Assembly (NCBI GenBank): GCA_965248135.1
Contig: CBDFIN010000009.1
Location: 124,001 to 188,000 of the forward strand
Direction: 5' to 3'
Source of the DNA: SZUA-100 sp965248135
Lineage (GTDB): Bacteria; Pseudomonadota; Alphaproteobacteria; Rhizobiales; Rhizobiaceae
DNA: 64,000 nucleotides
A model generated the notes under the pieces. It worked only from the letters and a program-made list of their open reading frames with translations, had not been told where the DNA came from and made no database searches. This document shows, in pieces, positions 44,004 through 51,872 of this stretch. The translations under genes and the position numbers were made by a program. How positions within the stretch are numbered: the stretch's first letter is position 1; every line of letters starts with the position of its first letter.

Positions 44004-44321
44004 TTAAGTTGATGTTTTTGGGTCGGCGTGTCCAGCCGAATTTATCAGTTGTTTTAGCCGTGCCGTGTCATATTCCGCCTCAATTCGTTCTGCCACCGCC
44101 CCGGCTTCTGCCTCAATGTCATTCCCCACTTCAACCGGTGCCGCCCGCCACCACTCTTCAAGATAGGCGTCGGTTTCAGCAAGGCCGGTACGCATCGCGC
44201 ACATATCAATGGCCTCGGTAAACCGCAGGCTCAATTCCCGTTTGGCGACAGACCTGCGGCCCGCCCTGACGATGACCTGCGCCGGAATATCCCGCCAATA
44301 TACGATAGTCAGTTGGGCCAT
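44004..44321 (-). CDS. 'Virulence factor' family small protein (PF13769-type)
   Basis: Protein of 105 aa beginning LTIVYWRDIPAQVIVRAGRR, then FTEAIDMCAMRTGLAETDAYLEEWW, the pattern of the family annotated 'virulence factor' that commonly sits with methyl-folate genes. No catalytic motif is evident and it has no signal sequence. ATG 44321 follows AGGAGATTAAA. It lies between the DUF1638 gene and MTHFR in the corrinoid operon, so a role in methyl transfer or enzyme assembly is more likely than virulence. Function is unknown. Confidence 0.75.
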   Translation of the reverse strand: MAQLTIVYWRDIPAQVIVRAGRRSVAKRELSLRFTEAIDMCAMRTGLAETDAYLEEWWRAAPVEVGNDIEAEAGAVAERIEAEYDTARLKQLINSAGHADPKTST

Positions 44322-44422
44322 TTTAATCTCCTGGGGCGTCTAGTGCGCGCGCGCTTTCCGCAATGCGCCAATGGCGACAGCAAGTCAACGATTTGCGACC
44401 GCCACCACCGGCCATTTTATTC

Positions 44423-45034
44423 CTATAGCTTGGAAATCGCCGCAGTCAGGTCGCCATAGCCGGTGACCCGTTTTTCATATTCCAGTCCCAGAAACGCTGC
44501 TGCCTCTTCGGCCATCCGGTCGAGTTCCGGGTCTTCCTGCTGAACCAGATAAACCACTTTTTTGTAATGGCCGAAATAGCTTTCGAGCAGTTCCGGGTGC
44601 CGGTCCAACCCGAGAGGGGTTATGACAAAGGCGCGGAACTGGCGAGCCAGAAAGTCAGTCAGGAAAAATGTATAAATATCATCGTCCTCGCGCTGCCCGA
44701 AAGCCTCATTGCCAAAATAGAAGGAAAAACAATGTGGTCCGGCAATGCGCTCAACACCATGTTTGAGGCAAACCCTGTCCAGTTCACCACCGGTACCGCA
44801 TTCTGCGTAGGCGATGTAAATTTGGCCAATACCTTGTCGGCGCGCCTCGACAATTGCCTGATCGATCGCTACGGCGATCTTTTCCGGCCGGTTGTGCAAA
44901 ATTGCCGGCAGACAAGTTAGGTCAATATGGTCAAGCCCGTTGGTTCTGATGACGGCAAGAATTTCACGCGCCAGCGCACCGCAGGCAATGATACGTAGTT
45001 TGTCGGTCTGGTTATCCATCGGACGTTCCGCCAT
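44423..45034 (-). CDS. DUF1638 protein
   Basis: Protein of 203 aa (198 if ATG 45019 is used) of the DUF1638 family. Conserved-looking features are IIACGALAREI, IYIAYAECGTGGELD, GPHCFSFYFGN and SYFGHYKKVVYLVQQ, with three cysteines and a histidine that could bind metal or a corrinoid ligand. It is soluble, without membrane helices. Second gene of the operon, between the corrinoid protein and the PF13769-like gene. The family is often seen next to MttB and corrinoid genes but its activity is not established. Confidence 0.8.
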   Translation of the reverse strand: MAERPMDNQTDKLRIIACGALAREILAVIRTNGLDHIDLTCLPAILHNRPEKIAVAIDQAIVEARRQGIGQIYIAYAECGTGGELDRVCLKHGVERIAGPHCFSFYFGNEAFGQREDDDIYTFFLTDFLARQFRAFVITPLGLDRHPELLESYFGHYKKVVYLVQQEDPELDRMAEEAAAFLGLEYEKRVTGYGDLTAAISKL

Positions 45035-45115
45035 GACAGCGATCAGATTAACAACAAATGTGTGACTTGAACCGCCAGTCCTGTGTTACAGATTTCGCCG
45101 GCGCTGCGCAGTTTA

Positions 45116-45817
45116 TCAGGCGCTCGCCATTTGATTATGTTTGCGCATGACCAGATCTTTAGCGGTTTCAACGGTAACTGCCGCGTCGCGGCAATAAGCA
45201 TCAGCACCGACAGCTTGGCCGAATTCCTCGTTCAACGGCGCGCCGCCGACCAGCACTATCATGTCGTCGCGGATACCTTTTTCTACCAGGGTGTCAATTA
45301 CAACTTTCATATAAGGCATGGTCGTGGTCAGCAGCGCCGACATGCCTAGAATCTCGGGTTTGTGCTCTTCAATTGCTGCAAGGTAGTCTTCGACCGGGTT
45401 GTTGATGCCGATATCGATTACCTCGAACCCGGCACCTTCCATCATCATGCCAACCAGATTCTTGCCGATATCGTGGATGTCGCCCTTAACCGTACCGATG
45501 ACCATGGTGCCCTGGCGGGGAGCCCCGCTTGCGATCAATAGCGGTCGAAGAATGGACATGCCGGCCTTCATCGCGTTGGCAGACAACAGCACTTCTGGCA
45601 CAAACAAGATACCATCACGGAAATCCTCGCCGACAATACGCATGCCTTCGACCAGTGCCTTGGTGAGTACCTTGTAAGGCTCCCAACCTCGTCCAAGCAG
45701 GATGTTGGTGCTTTCCTCGATTTCCTCTTTCAGCCCGTCATAAAGATCATCGTGCATTTGCAGCGCTAGCTCATCGTCAGGAAGTTCGGAAAGGATGATG
45801 TCTTCTTCGTCGCTCAT
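45116..45817 (-). CDS. Corrinoid (B12-binding) methyl-carrier protein
   Basis: Corrinoid protein of 233 aa of the MtbC/MttC/MtgC kind. A helical cap (about 25-95, ending GILFVPEVLLSANAMKAGM) precedes a Rossmann-like cobalamin domain with the lower-ligand motif VKGDIHDIGKNLV (D113, H115, G118) and the later LVGGAPLNEEFGQAVGAD. It carries the methyl group between the MttB-type enzyme and the methyl-THF methyltransferase. ATG 45817 follows AAAGGAAAG. First gene of the minus-strand operon and divergent from the MttB-type gene across a 256-bp regulatory interval. Confidence 0.95.
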   Translation of the reverse strand: MSDEEDIILSELPDDELALQMHDDLYDGLKEEIEESTNILLGRGWEPYKVLTKALVEGMRIVGEDFRDGILFVPEVLLSANAMKAGMSILRPLLIASGAPRQGTMVIGTVKGDIHDIGKNLVGMMMEGAGFEVIDIGINNPVEDYLAAIEEHKPEILGMSALLTTTMPYMKVVIDTLVEKGIRDDMIVLVGGAPLNEEFGQAVGADAYCRDAAVTVETAKDLVMRKHNQMASA

Positions 45818-45901
45818 TTAATCTTTCCTTTGATGAAGATTGGCCTCATATTCTTAGTCGGCTCAACCTGCTAACACAATTGACCAGGATAGCAAAGTAT
45901 C

Positions 45902-45932
45902 TGCAATTACGATGGATATTGCGTTAATTGCA
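45902..45932. promoter_or_regulatory. TGCAATTA-N15-TAATTGCA inverted repeat between corrinoid and MttB genes
   Basis: Perfect 8-bp inverted repeat, TGCAATTA (45902-45909) and TAATTGCA (45925-45932), with a 15-nt spacer (23 bp between half-site starts, about two helical turns). It lies in the 256-bp divergent promoter region (45818-46073), 85 nt from the corrinoid start and 142 nt from the MttB start. This suits a dimeric regulator controlling both operons, for example the GbdR-like or LysR protein encoded nearby. Operator function is inferred. Confidence 0.4.
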
Positions 45933-46073
45933 CGACATGATCGGGACAATTTGCGACCTGTGGCGAGAATTGGCTATCGTTGTTGCGTCAAAAGGTGACG
46001 CAGGCGGGCAGTCCGGCCTCGCGGCTGTTCGATAGGGCCTGATGAAATATGGTATAGATGGTGGTGAAATGAC

Positions 46074-47651
46074 ATGACCCAAACGACTGAAAATCAGTCC
46101 ACTGATGCACCAAGAGGTGGCGGAAGACGCGGCCGGACCGCTGGTGGCGCCTCTGCCCGACGGGCCGCTCGTTCCAACGTGGAACTGGTTTCGCTGCCCT
46201 ATATCCAGCGCAACATCAAGGAGTTCGAAATTCTCGACGAAGAGGCGATGGCGATCATCGAGCGCAATGCCGATATTGTGCTCGAGGAAATTGGTATCGA
46301 ATTCCGCGATGACGCTGAAGCACTTTCCATGTGGAAAGAGGCCGGCGCGGATGTGCAGGCAGAACGGGTGCATTTTCCGGTTGGGCTTTGCCGGCAATTG
46401 ATGAAAACCGCTCCGTCGTGCTTTACCCAAAACGCCCGCAATCCGGCCCGTTCGGTTGAAATTGGCGGCAAGAACACGGTTTTTGCACCGGTCTATGGGC
46501 CGCCATTCGTGCGTGATCTTGAAGGCGAACGGCGCTATGCGACGATGGAGGATTTTAGAAATTTCGTCAAAATGGCCTATATGGCGCCGGCCATGCACCA
46601 TTCGGGTGGCACGGTTTGTGAACCGGTGGATGTGGCGGTCAACAAACGTCATCTCGACATGGTCTATTCCCATGTCAAATATTCCGACAAGCCGTTCATG
46701 GGCTCGGTAACCGCACCTGAGCGGGCGGCTGATACGGTTGACATGGCCAAGATCGTGTTCGGCGAACAGTTTGTCGATCAAAACTGTGTCACGGTGAGCC
46801 TGATTAATATCAATTCACCGATGGTGATGGATGGCGTCATGCTAGGGGCGCTGAAAACCTATGCGCGGGCTAACCAGGCAACTATAATTTCGCCGTTTAT
46901 CGTTGGCGGGGCGATGTCTCCGGTAACCGTTGCTGGCACATTGACCCAGGTCTTGGCGGAAGCGCAGGCTGCAATCGCCTTTTCACAATTATGTCGGCCA
47001 GGCGCGCCGGTAATCATGGGCACCTTTGCCACTTCGATCTCCATGCAGTCGGGTTCGCCCGCATTCGGCACACCCGAACCGGCACAAGTGCTTTTCGGTG
47101 CAGCCCAGTTTGCCCGCAAGTTCGGCCTGCCATTTCGTTCCGGCGGGTCGTTGACCGGATCAAAGCTGCCCGATGCGCAGGCGGCTTACGAAAGCGCCAA
47201 CACCCTTTGGCCGGCGATGCTGGGCGGGGTGAACTTCATGCTGCATTCTGCCGGTTGGCTGGAGGGGGGGCTGGTGTCGTCCTACGAAAAATTCGTCATG
47301 GATTGCGATCAATTGGCCGCTCAGCAAAAAATGGCGCAAGGGGTCGATGTCGGTGAGGACGGCCAGGCGCTGAATGCCATTCGCGAGGTTGGACCAGGCA
47401 ATCATTATCTTGGTTGCGCCCACACCCAGGCCAATTTTAAAACCGCCTTTTACCGCTCAACTATCGCCGACAACAATTCCTTCGAACAATGGCAGGTGGA
47501 AGGCGAGAAACGAACCGAACAGACCGCCAATGAAACGGCGCGACAATGGCTAAATTCGTATCAACCACCAGCGCTTGACCCGGCGCTCGACGAGGCGCTG
47601 CAGTCCTATATCGCTAACAAGAAAGAATCGATGCCAGACGCCTTTACCTGA
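46074..47651 (+). CDS. MttB-superfamily methyltransferase, non-pyrrolysine
   Basis: Corrinoid methyltransferase of 525 aa in the trimethylamine methyltransferase (MttB/MtgB) family. Characteristic parts are HHSGGTVCEPVDVAVNKRHLD, TVSLININSPMVMDG, TIISPFIVGGAMSPVT and FGLPFRSGGSLTGSK. The frame is continuous with no internal TAG, so it is a pyrrolysine-free member; such members demethylate glycine betaine and other quaternary amines. Residues 14-34 are Arg/Gly-rich (RGGGRRGRTAGGASARRAAR). The corrinoid partner is divergent upstream. Thirty-one in-frame codons follow the TGA stop and end exactly at the next gene. A glycine betaine substrate is inferred from the GbdR-like, DMGDH-like and BetB genes. 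Confidence 0.9.
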   Translation: MTQTTENQSTDAPRGGGRRGRTAGGASARRAARSNVELVSLPYIQRNIKEFEILDEEAMAIIERNADIVLEEIGIEFRDDAEALSMWKEAGADVQAERVHFPVGLCRQLMKTAPSCFTQNARNPARSVEIGGKNTVFAPVYGPPFVRDLEGERRYATMEDFRNFVKMAYMAPAMHHSGGTVCEPVDVAVNKRHLDMVYSHVKYSDKPFMGSVTAPERAADTVDMAKIVFGEQFVDQNCVTVSLININSPMVMDGVMLGALKTYARANQATIISPFIVGGAMSPVTVAGTLTQVLAEAQAAIAFSQLCRPGAPVIMGTFATSISMQSGSPAFGTPEPAQVLFGAAQFARKFGLPFRSGGSLTGSKLPDAQAAYESANTLWPAMLGGVNFMLHSAGWLEGGLVSSYEKFVMDCDQLAAQQKMAQGVDVGEDGQALNAIREVGPGNHYLGCAHTQANFKTAFYRSTIADNNSFEQWQVEGEKRTEQTANETARQWLNSYQPPALDPALDEALQSYIANKKESMPDAFT

Positions 47652-47746
47652 AAGGGGGAGGCGGCAAAAGAAGGTGATGGCCGCGCCAGAACCGCCGATA
47701 TCATTCATAAAGAAGTCTGGCGCTCGGCGATGGGCGAGAAAGACTG

Positions 47747-48439
47747 ATGTCGGCGGCCAAGACTTTCGAGGCTATCGAGAGCCAATTGGAGCCGGCATTG
47801 GGTATTAATGGATTGTCGGTCCATGGCTGGTTTATTATGTTCGACGGTCCGGCTGAATTGAACGATAAACCGGCCGCATTGATCGGCAATCACGGCGGCG
47901 GCATGTGGCAGGCTTTTTGCAACTCGCCGCTTCATGACGATGATCAGTCCGATCCACTCGACCGGTGGACATTGAGCATTATTGACCCGATGGCAGCAGA
48001 AATTGGAGCGACTGCGCTTTATCCCTTCATCGACAACACCGACTACGATGTTCATTGGCCGTTTCAACGCTGGGCCAAGACGGCCACCTCTATGCGGCAA
48101 TCACCGCCCGGATTGTTGATTAACGCCGAGTTCGGGCTTTGGCAGGCCTTTCGGGCGGTGATGGTATTCGATCAGGCATTCAAGGTGCACGAACCGGCGA
48201 TTGTCGACCACTCGTGTGACGATTGTGATGGCCGGCCATGTTTGACGGCCTGCCCGGTATCAGCCATCGATCAAGCTGGTTACAATGTCAGCGCTTGCAG
48301 ACAACATGTGCAATCTTTTGCTGGTGTCCCGTGTCGTGAGAGAGGGTGTCTCGCCCGCAATGCCTGTCCGGTAGGGCCGGAGCAGGCCTATGGGGTGCAA
48401 CAACAGGCGTTTCACATGGCGGCGTTTCTGCACCTTTGA
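47747..48439 (+). CDS. Two-[4Fe-4S] ferredoxin-like protein
   Basis: Protein of 230 aa with an uncharacterised N-terminal domain (1-150) and a C-terminal ferredoxin module. Cysteines 157, 160, 165 and 169 (SCDDCDGRPCLTACPV) and 184, 196, 201 and 207 (CRERGCLARNACPVG) fit two iron-sulfur clusters, as in the QueG-like dicluster fold. It has no cobalamin motif of its own. The start at 47747 overlaps a stop codon by one base. Directly after the MttB gene, it may deliver low-potential electrons to RACo for cob(II)alamin reduction (inference). It is convergent with mnmD, their stops being adjacent. Confidence 0.75.
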   Translation: MSAAKTFEAIESQLEPALGINGLSVHGWFIMFDGPAELNDKPAALIGNHGGGMWQAFCNSPLHDDDQSDPLDRWTLSIIDPMAAEIGATALYPFIDNTDYDVHWPFQRWAKTATSMRQSPPGLLINAEFGLWQAFRAVMVFDQAFKVHEPAIVDHSCDDCDGRPCLTACPVSAIDQAGYNVSACRQHVQSFAGVPCRERGCLARNACPVGPEQAYGVQQQAFHMAAFLHL

Positions 48440-49174
48440 TCATGCTTCTATAACGCCAACGCTCATGTGGCGTTTTTTGCCGTGACCCGGTTGACGCGAT
48501 ACCCGAAATCCGGCGGCGATCAGGTTCTGCCGTACCCACCCGGCGGCGGTGTAGGTGGCAAAAGTGCCGTTAGTCGAAGTATGCGTAGCGACTTCGCTCA
48601 TCAATTCTGCCGACCACATTTCAGGGTTCTTCGACGGTGAAAAACCATCAAGATACCAGGCGTCTGCCTTATCCGGCCAGGTTTTGACGCGATGACGGGC
48701 ATCGCCGATAATCAGCTCCAATGTCGTTTGTTTATCCATTTGCCACAGCCCCGGCGATACCCCGCGGTCCTGCCAGAACTTCAGCAGCACTGCTGCCAGT
48801 GGTGCAAGCTCTGACCAGTTGGCAGCGGCGCGACCCAATGAGGGGAAGTCAAGCGGGCTGATTTCAAAGGCGACATAGTCAAGCTGTTGACCCGGTTGCC
48901 GGAGTTTTCGCCAAAGGCTCCAGGTCTCAAGAAAATTCAATGCGGTGCCGAAACCGAGTTCCGCGATGGTAAAATGCGGGCTCTTGGCAAATCTCTGATC
49001 CAGCTGATTGCCCGCAATGAACACGTGTTGGCATTCTTTCCTGCCGTTGTCGGCCGAATAGAAACTGTCATCATAATCACTGGAATACGGCAAATTATTT
49101 TCGCGCCAAACGATACTGTGGCTGACCGGTTTGGAGGCCGATTGCGTTTTTGGGTATATTTCTTGCATTTCCAT
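48440..49174 (-). CDS. mnmD: MnmD: tRNA (mnm5s2U34) methyltransferase domain protein
   Basis: Stand-alone MnmD of about 244 aa, the SAM-dependent enzyme that finishes 5-methylaminomethyl-2-thiouridine at tRNA wobble positions. It shows PYSSDYDDSFYS at the N-terminus, FTIAELGFGTALNFLETW (SAM site) and DAWYLDGFSPSKNPEMW, followed by TYTAAGWVRQNL and GHGKKRHM, which are the family's late motifs. The FAD (MnmC-C) half found in E. coli is absent. The frame opens to 49498, but that part lies on the antisense of the next gene; ATG 49174 or ATG 49168 is the true start. Confidence 0.92.
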   Translation of the reverse strand: MEMQEIYPKTQSASKPVSHSIVWRENNLPYSSDYDDSFYSADNGRKECQHVFIAGNQLDQRFAKSPHFTIAELGFGTALNFLETWSLWRKLRQPGQQLDYVAFEISPLDFPSLGRAAANWSELAPLAAVLLKFWQDRGVSPGLWQMDKQTTLELIIGDARHRVKTWPDKADAWYLDGFSPSKNPEMWSAELMSEVATHTSTNGTFATYTAAGWVRQNLIAAGFRVSRQPGHGKKRHMSVGVIEA

Positions 49175-49231
49175 GCCCGGACGTGAATTCTGCGCCAAAG
49201 CACACCACGTTTTGACTGAGAGGAGTTTCAC

Positions 49232-49759
49232 ATGCCGGTCTATCAGCTTGATGGCGTCGCGCCAACTTTCCCTGAAAACGGTTCTTACTGGCTTGCCCCC
49301 TCGGCAACGCTGTTGGGCAAGGTGAGGCTGGGTGAGGATGTGGGCATATGGTTTGGTGCGGTGCTGCGCGGCGACAACGAGCTGATCGACATCGGCAACG
49401 CCAGCAATATTCAGGATAATTGCGTGCTGCACACCGATATGGGCTATCCGCTGACCATCGGTGCCGGATGTACCATTGGTCACCGGGCGATGTTGCACGG
49501 TTGCACCATCGGTGCCAATTCGCTGATTGGCATGGGCGCGACGGTCCTCAACGGTGCGGTGATCGGCGAAAACTGCATCATTGGCGCAGGCGCACTGGTT
49601 GGTGAAGGAAAATCCATTGCTGATAATTCGCTGGTGGTCGGCATGCCTGGAAAAGTGATCCGCAGCCTTGATGAAGCCGCAATACAGCTACTGGAGGCGT
49701 CGGCGGCAAGCTATGTCGCTAACGCCAAACGCTTTGCCAAAGGGCTTGAGCCGGTATGA
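49232..49759 (+). CDS. Gamma-class carbonic anhydrase family protein
   Basis: Left-handed beta-helix protein of 175 aa built from hexapeptide repeats (for example IGAGCTIGHRAMLHGCTIGANSLIGMGATVLNGAVIG). LRGDNELIDIG and IQDNCVLHTD near the N-terminus and GHRAMLHG contain histidines at metal positions of gamma-CA/YrdA proteins. Such proteins bind zinc and some hydrate CO2; activity varies. ATG 49232 follows GAGAGGAG and is divergent from mnmD by 57 nt. A link to CO2 fixation is possible but the gene is far from cbb. Confidence 0.88.
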   Translation: MPVYQLDGVAPTFPENGSYWLAPSATLLGKVRLGEDVGIWFGAVLRGDNELIDIGNASNIQDNCVLHTDMGYPLTIGAGCTIGHRAMLHGCTIGANSLIGMGATVLNGAVIGENCIIGAGALVGEGKSIADNSLVVGMPGKVIRSLDEAAIQLLEASAASYVANAKRFAKGLEPV

Positions 49760-49841
49760 GGCTATTTCTTAGTCACACCGCCGATACTTCAGATGAAAAT
49801 CCCTATGGCCTCAATTACCATTTCATCCTAAACATCGTTGC

Positions 49842-51800
49842 ATGATCAAATCATTGCTTATCGCCAATCGCGGCGAAATCGCCTGCCGGATTATTCGCAC
49901 CGCAAGAAGGCTCGGCATTCACACGGCCGCGGTATATTCCGACGCGGATCAAGACGCGCGTCATGTGCGAGAAGCAGATGAAGCCTTCCGGCTGGGGCCG
50001 CCGCCGGTGGCAGAATCCTATCTGCGGGCCGGCCGAATTTTAAAGGTGGCAAGCGATGCGGGCATCGAGGCCATACATCCAGGCTACGGCTTCCTGTCTG
50101 AAAACGCTGATTTTGCCGAACTGTGTGCGGAAGCCGGGATGATATTTGTTGGCCCGCCACCTGATGCAATTCGCGCCATGGGTTTAAAGGACAAGGCCAA
50201 AGATATCATGAAACAGGCGGGTGTGCCTGTTACACCCGGCTATCATGGAGCCAAGCAGGATGCGTCTTTTCTAAAACGCAAAGCCTACGAAACCGGCTAT
50301 CCTGTGTTGATAAAAGCCGTGGCCGGTGGCGGTGGCAAGGGCATGCGAAAGGTCGGCAAGGCGATCGAATTTGATGCCGCACTTGAGGCCGCGCGGCGGG
50401 AGGCGAAATCATCATTCGGCAACGACCACATGCTGATAGAAAAGTTCATCACTGCACCGCGTCACATCGAAATTCAGGTATTTGCCGACAGCCACGGCAA
50501 TGTGGTGCATCTGTTTGAACGGGATTGTTCGCTGCAGCGCCGTCATCAAAAGGTGATTGAGGAGGCGCCCGCGCCGGGCATGAGTGCGGAAATGCGCCAG
50601 ACCATGGGTGCAGCCGCCTGCGATGCCGCCCGGGCCGTCAACTATCAAGGGGCCGGCACGGTTGAATTCATCGTCGATGGGGCCGGCGAACTGCGCCCCG
50701 ACGGCTATTTTTTTATGGAGATGAACACCAGGCTGCAGGTCGAGCATCCGGTTACCGAGTTGATTGCCGGTATCGATCTGGTGGAGTGGCAATTGCGGGT
50801 CGCCGGTGGCGAGAAATTGCCATTGCGGCAGGAAGAGTTGACGATCAGTGGCCACGCGGTTGAAGCACGGGTTTATGCCGAAGATCCGGCCACCGGGTTT
50901 CTGCCGTCGACCGGGCGGCTGGTGGAGGTCGATTTTCCAGATTGTGTACGGGTTGATTCCGGCGTTGAAAGTGGTGACGAGATCAGCCCCTATTATGATC
51001 CGATGATCGCCAAGCTGATTGCCTTTGGCGATGACCGGAATGCTGCGCTCGACACCCTGCAAGAGGCGTTGGGCGACACAATTATTGCCGGGCCAAAGAC
51101 AAATCTTTCTTTTCTTTCAAATCTATGCGCCAATAAAGAGTTCCGCGGCGAGCGCTTCGATACTTCTCTTATCGATACCCAGCTGGAGGCATTGGTAGCT
51201 TTTGAAGAACCTGACAATCGGCTTGAGGCTGTAGGAATTATAGCGCTCATCGCCAAAGAGCAGGCGCGGCTTGCTGCTATGGCAGATGCAAGTTCACCCT
51301 GGTCGCATAACGATGCGTTTTTCATCGGTGGGCAGCGACAACAGCCTTACACATATTTACTGGAGGGTGAGGAGCGTGAGGCTCGCGTTGGATTTGCAGC
51401 GAATGGCGTAACGGTGCTGGACCAAGACGACAACATGACAGAACCTTCGCCAGATGCGGTAATCGTCGACGCCGGCGATCATCTGTTGGTGTTGGAGCAC
51501 GGCCGCCAGCTGAAATTTGAATATTTTGTGGCTGGCGAAAGCAGCGCTGGCGCACAAGGCAGCGACGGTTCAGTGCATGTGCCCATGCACGGCAAGATTG
51601 TCGGCGTGAGTGTGGTCGAAGGTGACGAAGTGGAAGCAGGTGACCTGCTGTTTGCGGTGGAAGCCATGAAGATGGAGCACGCGGTTATCGCGCCTGTATC
51701 GGGAACAATTAAAGAATGTATGGTGGTGACCGGCGCGCAGATGAAAGAGGGTGAAATAGGTCTGCGTATTTTTCCAACCCTGTCACAGGAAGTCGATTGA
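49842..51800 (+). CDS. Biotin carboxylase alpha subunit (methylcrotonyl/propionyl-CoA carboxylase type)
   Basis: Biotin-dependent carboxylase alpha chain, 652 aa. The biotin carboxylase domain (1-450) has LLIANRGEIACRIIRTARRLGI, IHPGYGFLSEN, AVAGGGGKGMRKV (ATP loop) and MNTRLQVEHPVTE. A middle BT-like domain and a C-terminal biotinyl domain with K610 in VEAMKMEHAV follow. ATP-dependent carboxylation of biotin is expected. The partner carboxyltransferase beta subunit is not in the window, although it is normally adjacent. The sequence style is closest to MccA (leucine breakdown), but PccA or a geranyl-CoA enzyme remain possible. ATG 49842 has a weak ribosome site. Confidence 0.88.
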   Translation: MIKSLLIANRGEIACRIIRTARRLGIHTAAVYSDADQDARHVREADEAFRLGPPPVAESYLRAGRILKVASDAGIEAIHPGYGFLSENADFAELCAEAGMIFVGPPPDAIRAMGLKDKAKDIMKQAGVPVTPGYHGAKQDASFLKRKAYETGYPVLIKAVAGGGGKGMRKVGKAIEFDAALEAARREAKSSFGNDHMLIEKFITAPRHIEIQVFADSHGNVVHLFERDCSLQRRHQKVIEEAPAPGMSAEMRQTMGAAACDAARAVNYQGAGTVEFIVDGAGELRPDGYFFMEMNTRLQVEHPVTELIAGIDLVEWQLRVAGGEKLPLRQEELTISGHAVEARVYAEDPATGFLPSTGRLVEVDFPDCVRVDSGVESGDEISPYYDPMIAKLIAFGDDRNAALDTLQEALGDTIIAGPKTNLSFLSNLCANKEFRGERFDTSLIDTQLEALVAFEEPDNRLEAVGIIALIAKEQARLAAMADASSPWSHNDAFFIGGQRQQPYTYLLEGEEREARVGFAANGVTVLDQDDNMTEPSPDAVIVDAGDHLLVLEHGRQLKFEYFVAGESSAGAQGSDGSVHVPMHGKIVGVSVVEGDEVEAGDLLFAVEAMKMEHAVIAPVSGTIKECMVVTGAQMKEGEIGLRIFPTLSQEVD

Positions 51801-51872
51801 TCACACTGCGTTATTTGTGGATGCTGGGTGCCCTCTCTTTCCCTTTGGCCACAAGGCGACTACATTGGCGGC

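Noticed and set aside
46074..47651. MttB gene considered as a pyrrolysine-containing trimethylamine methyltransferase
   Set aside because: There is no in-frame TAG within the gene and no pyl genes nearby; the full frame is continuous, as in the non-Pyl glycine-betaine-type branch.
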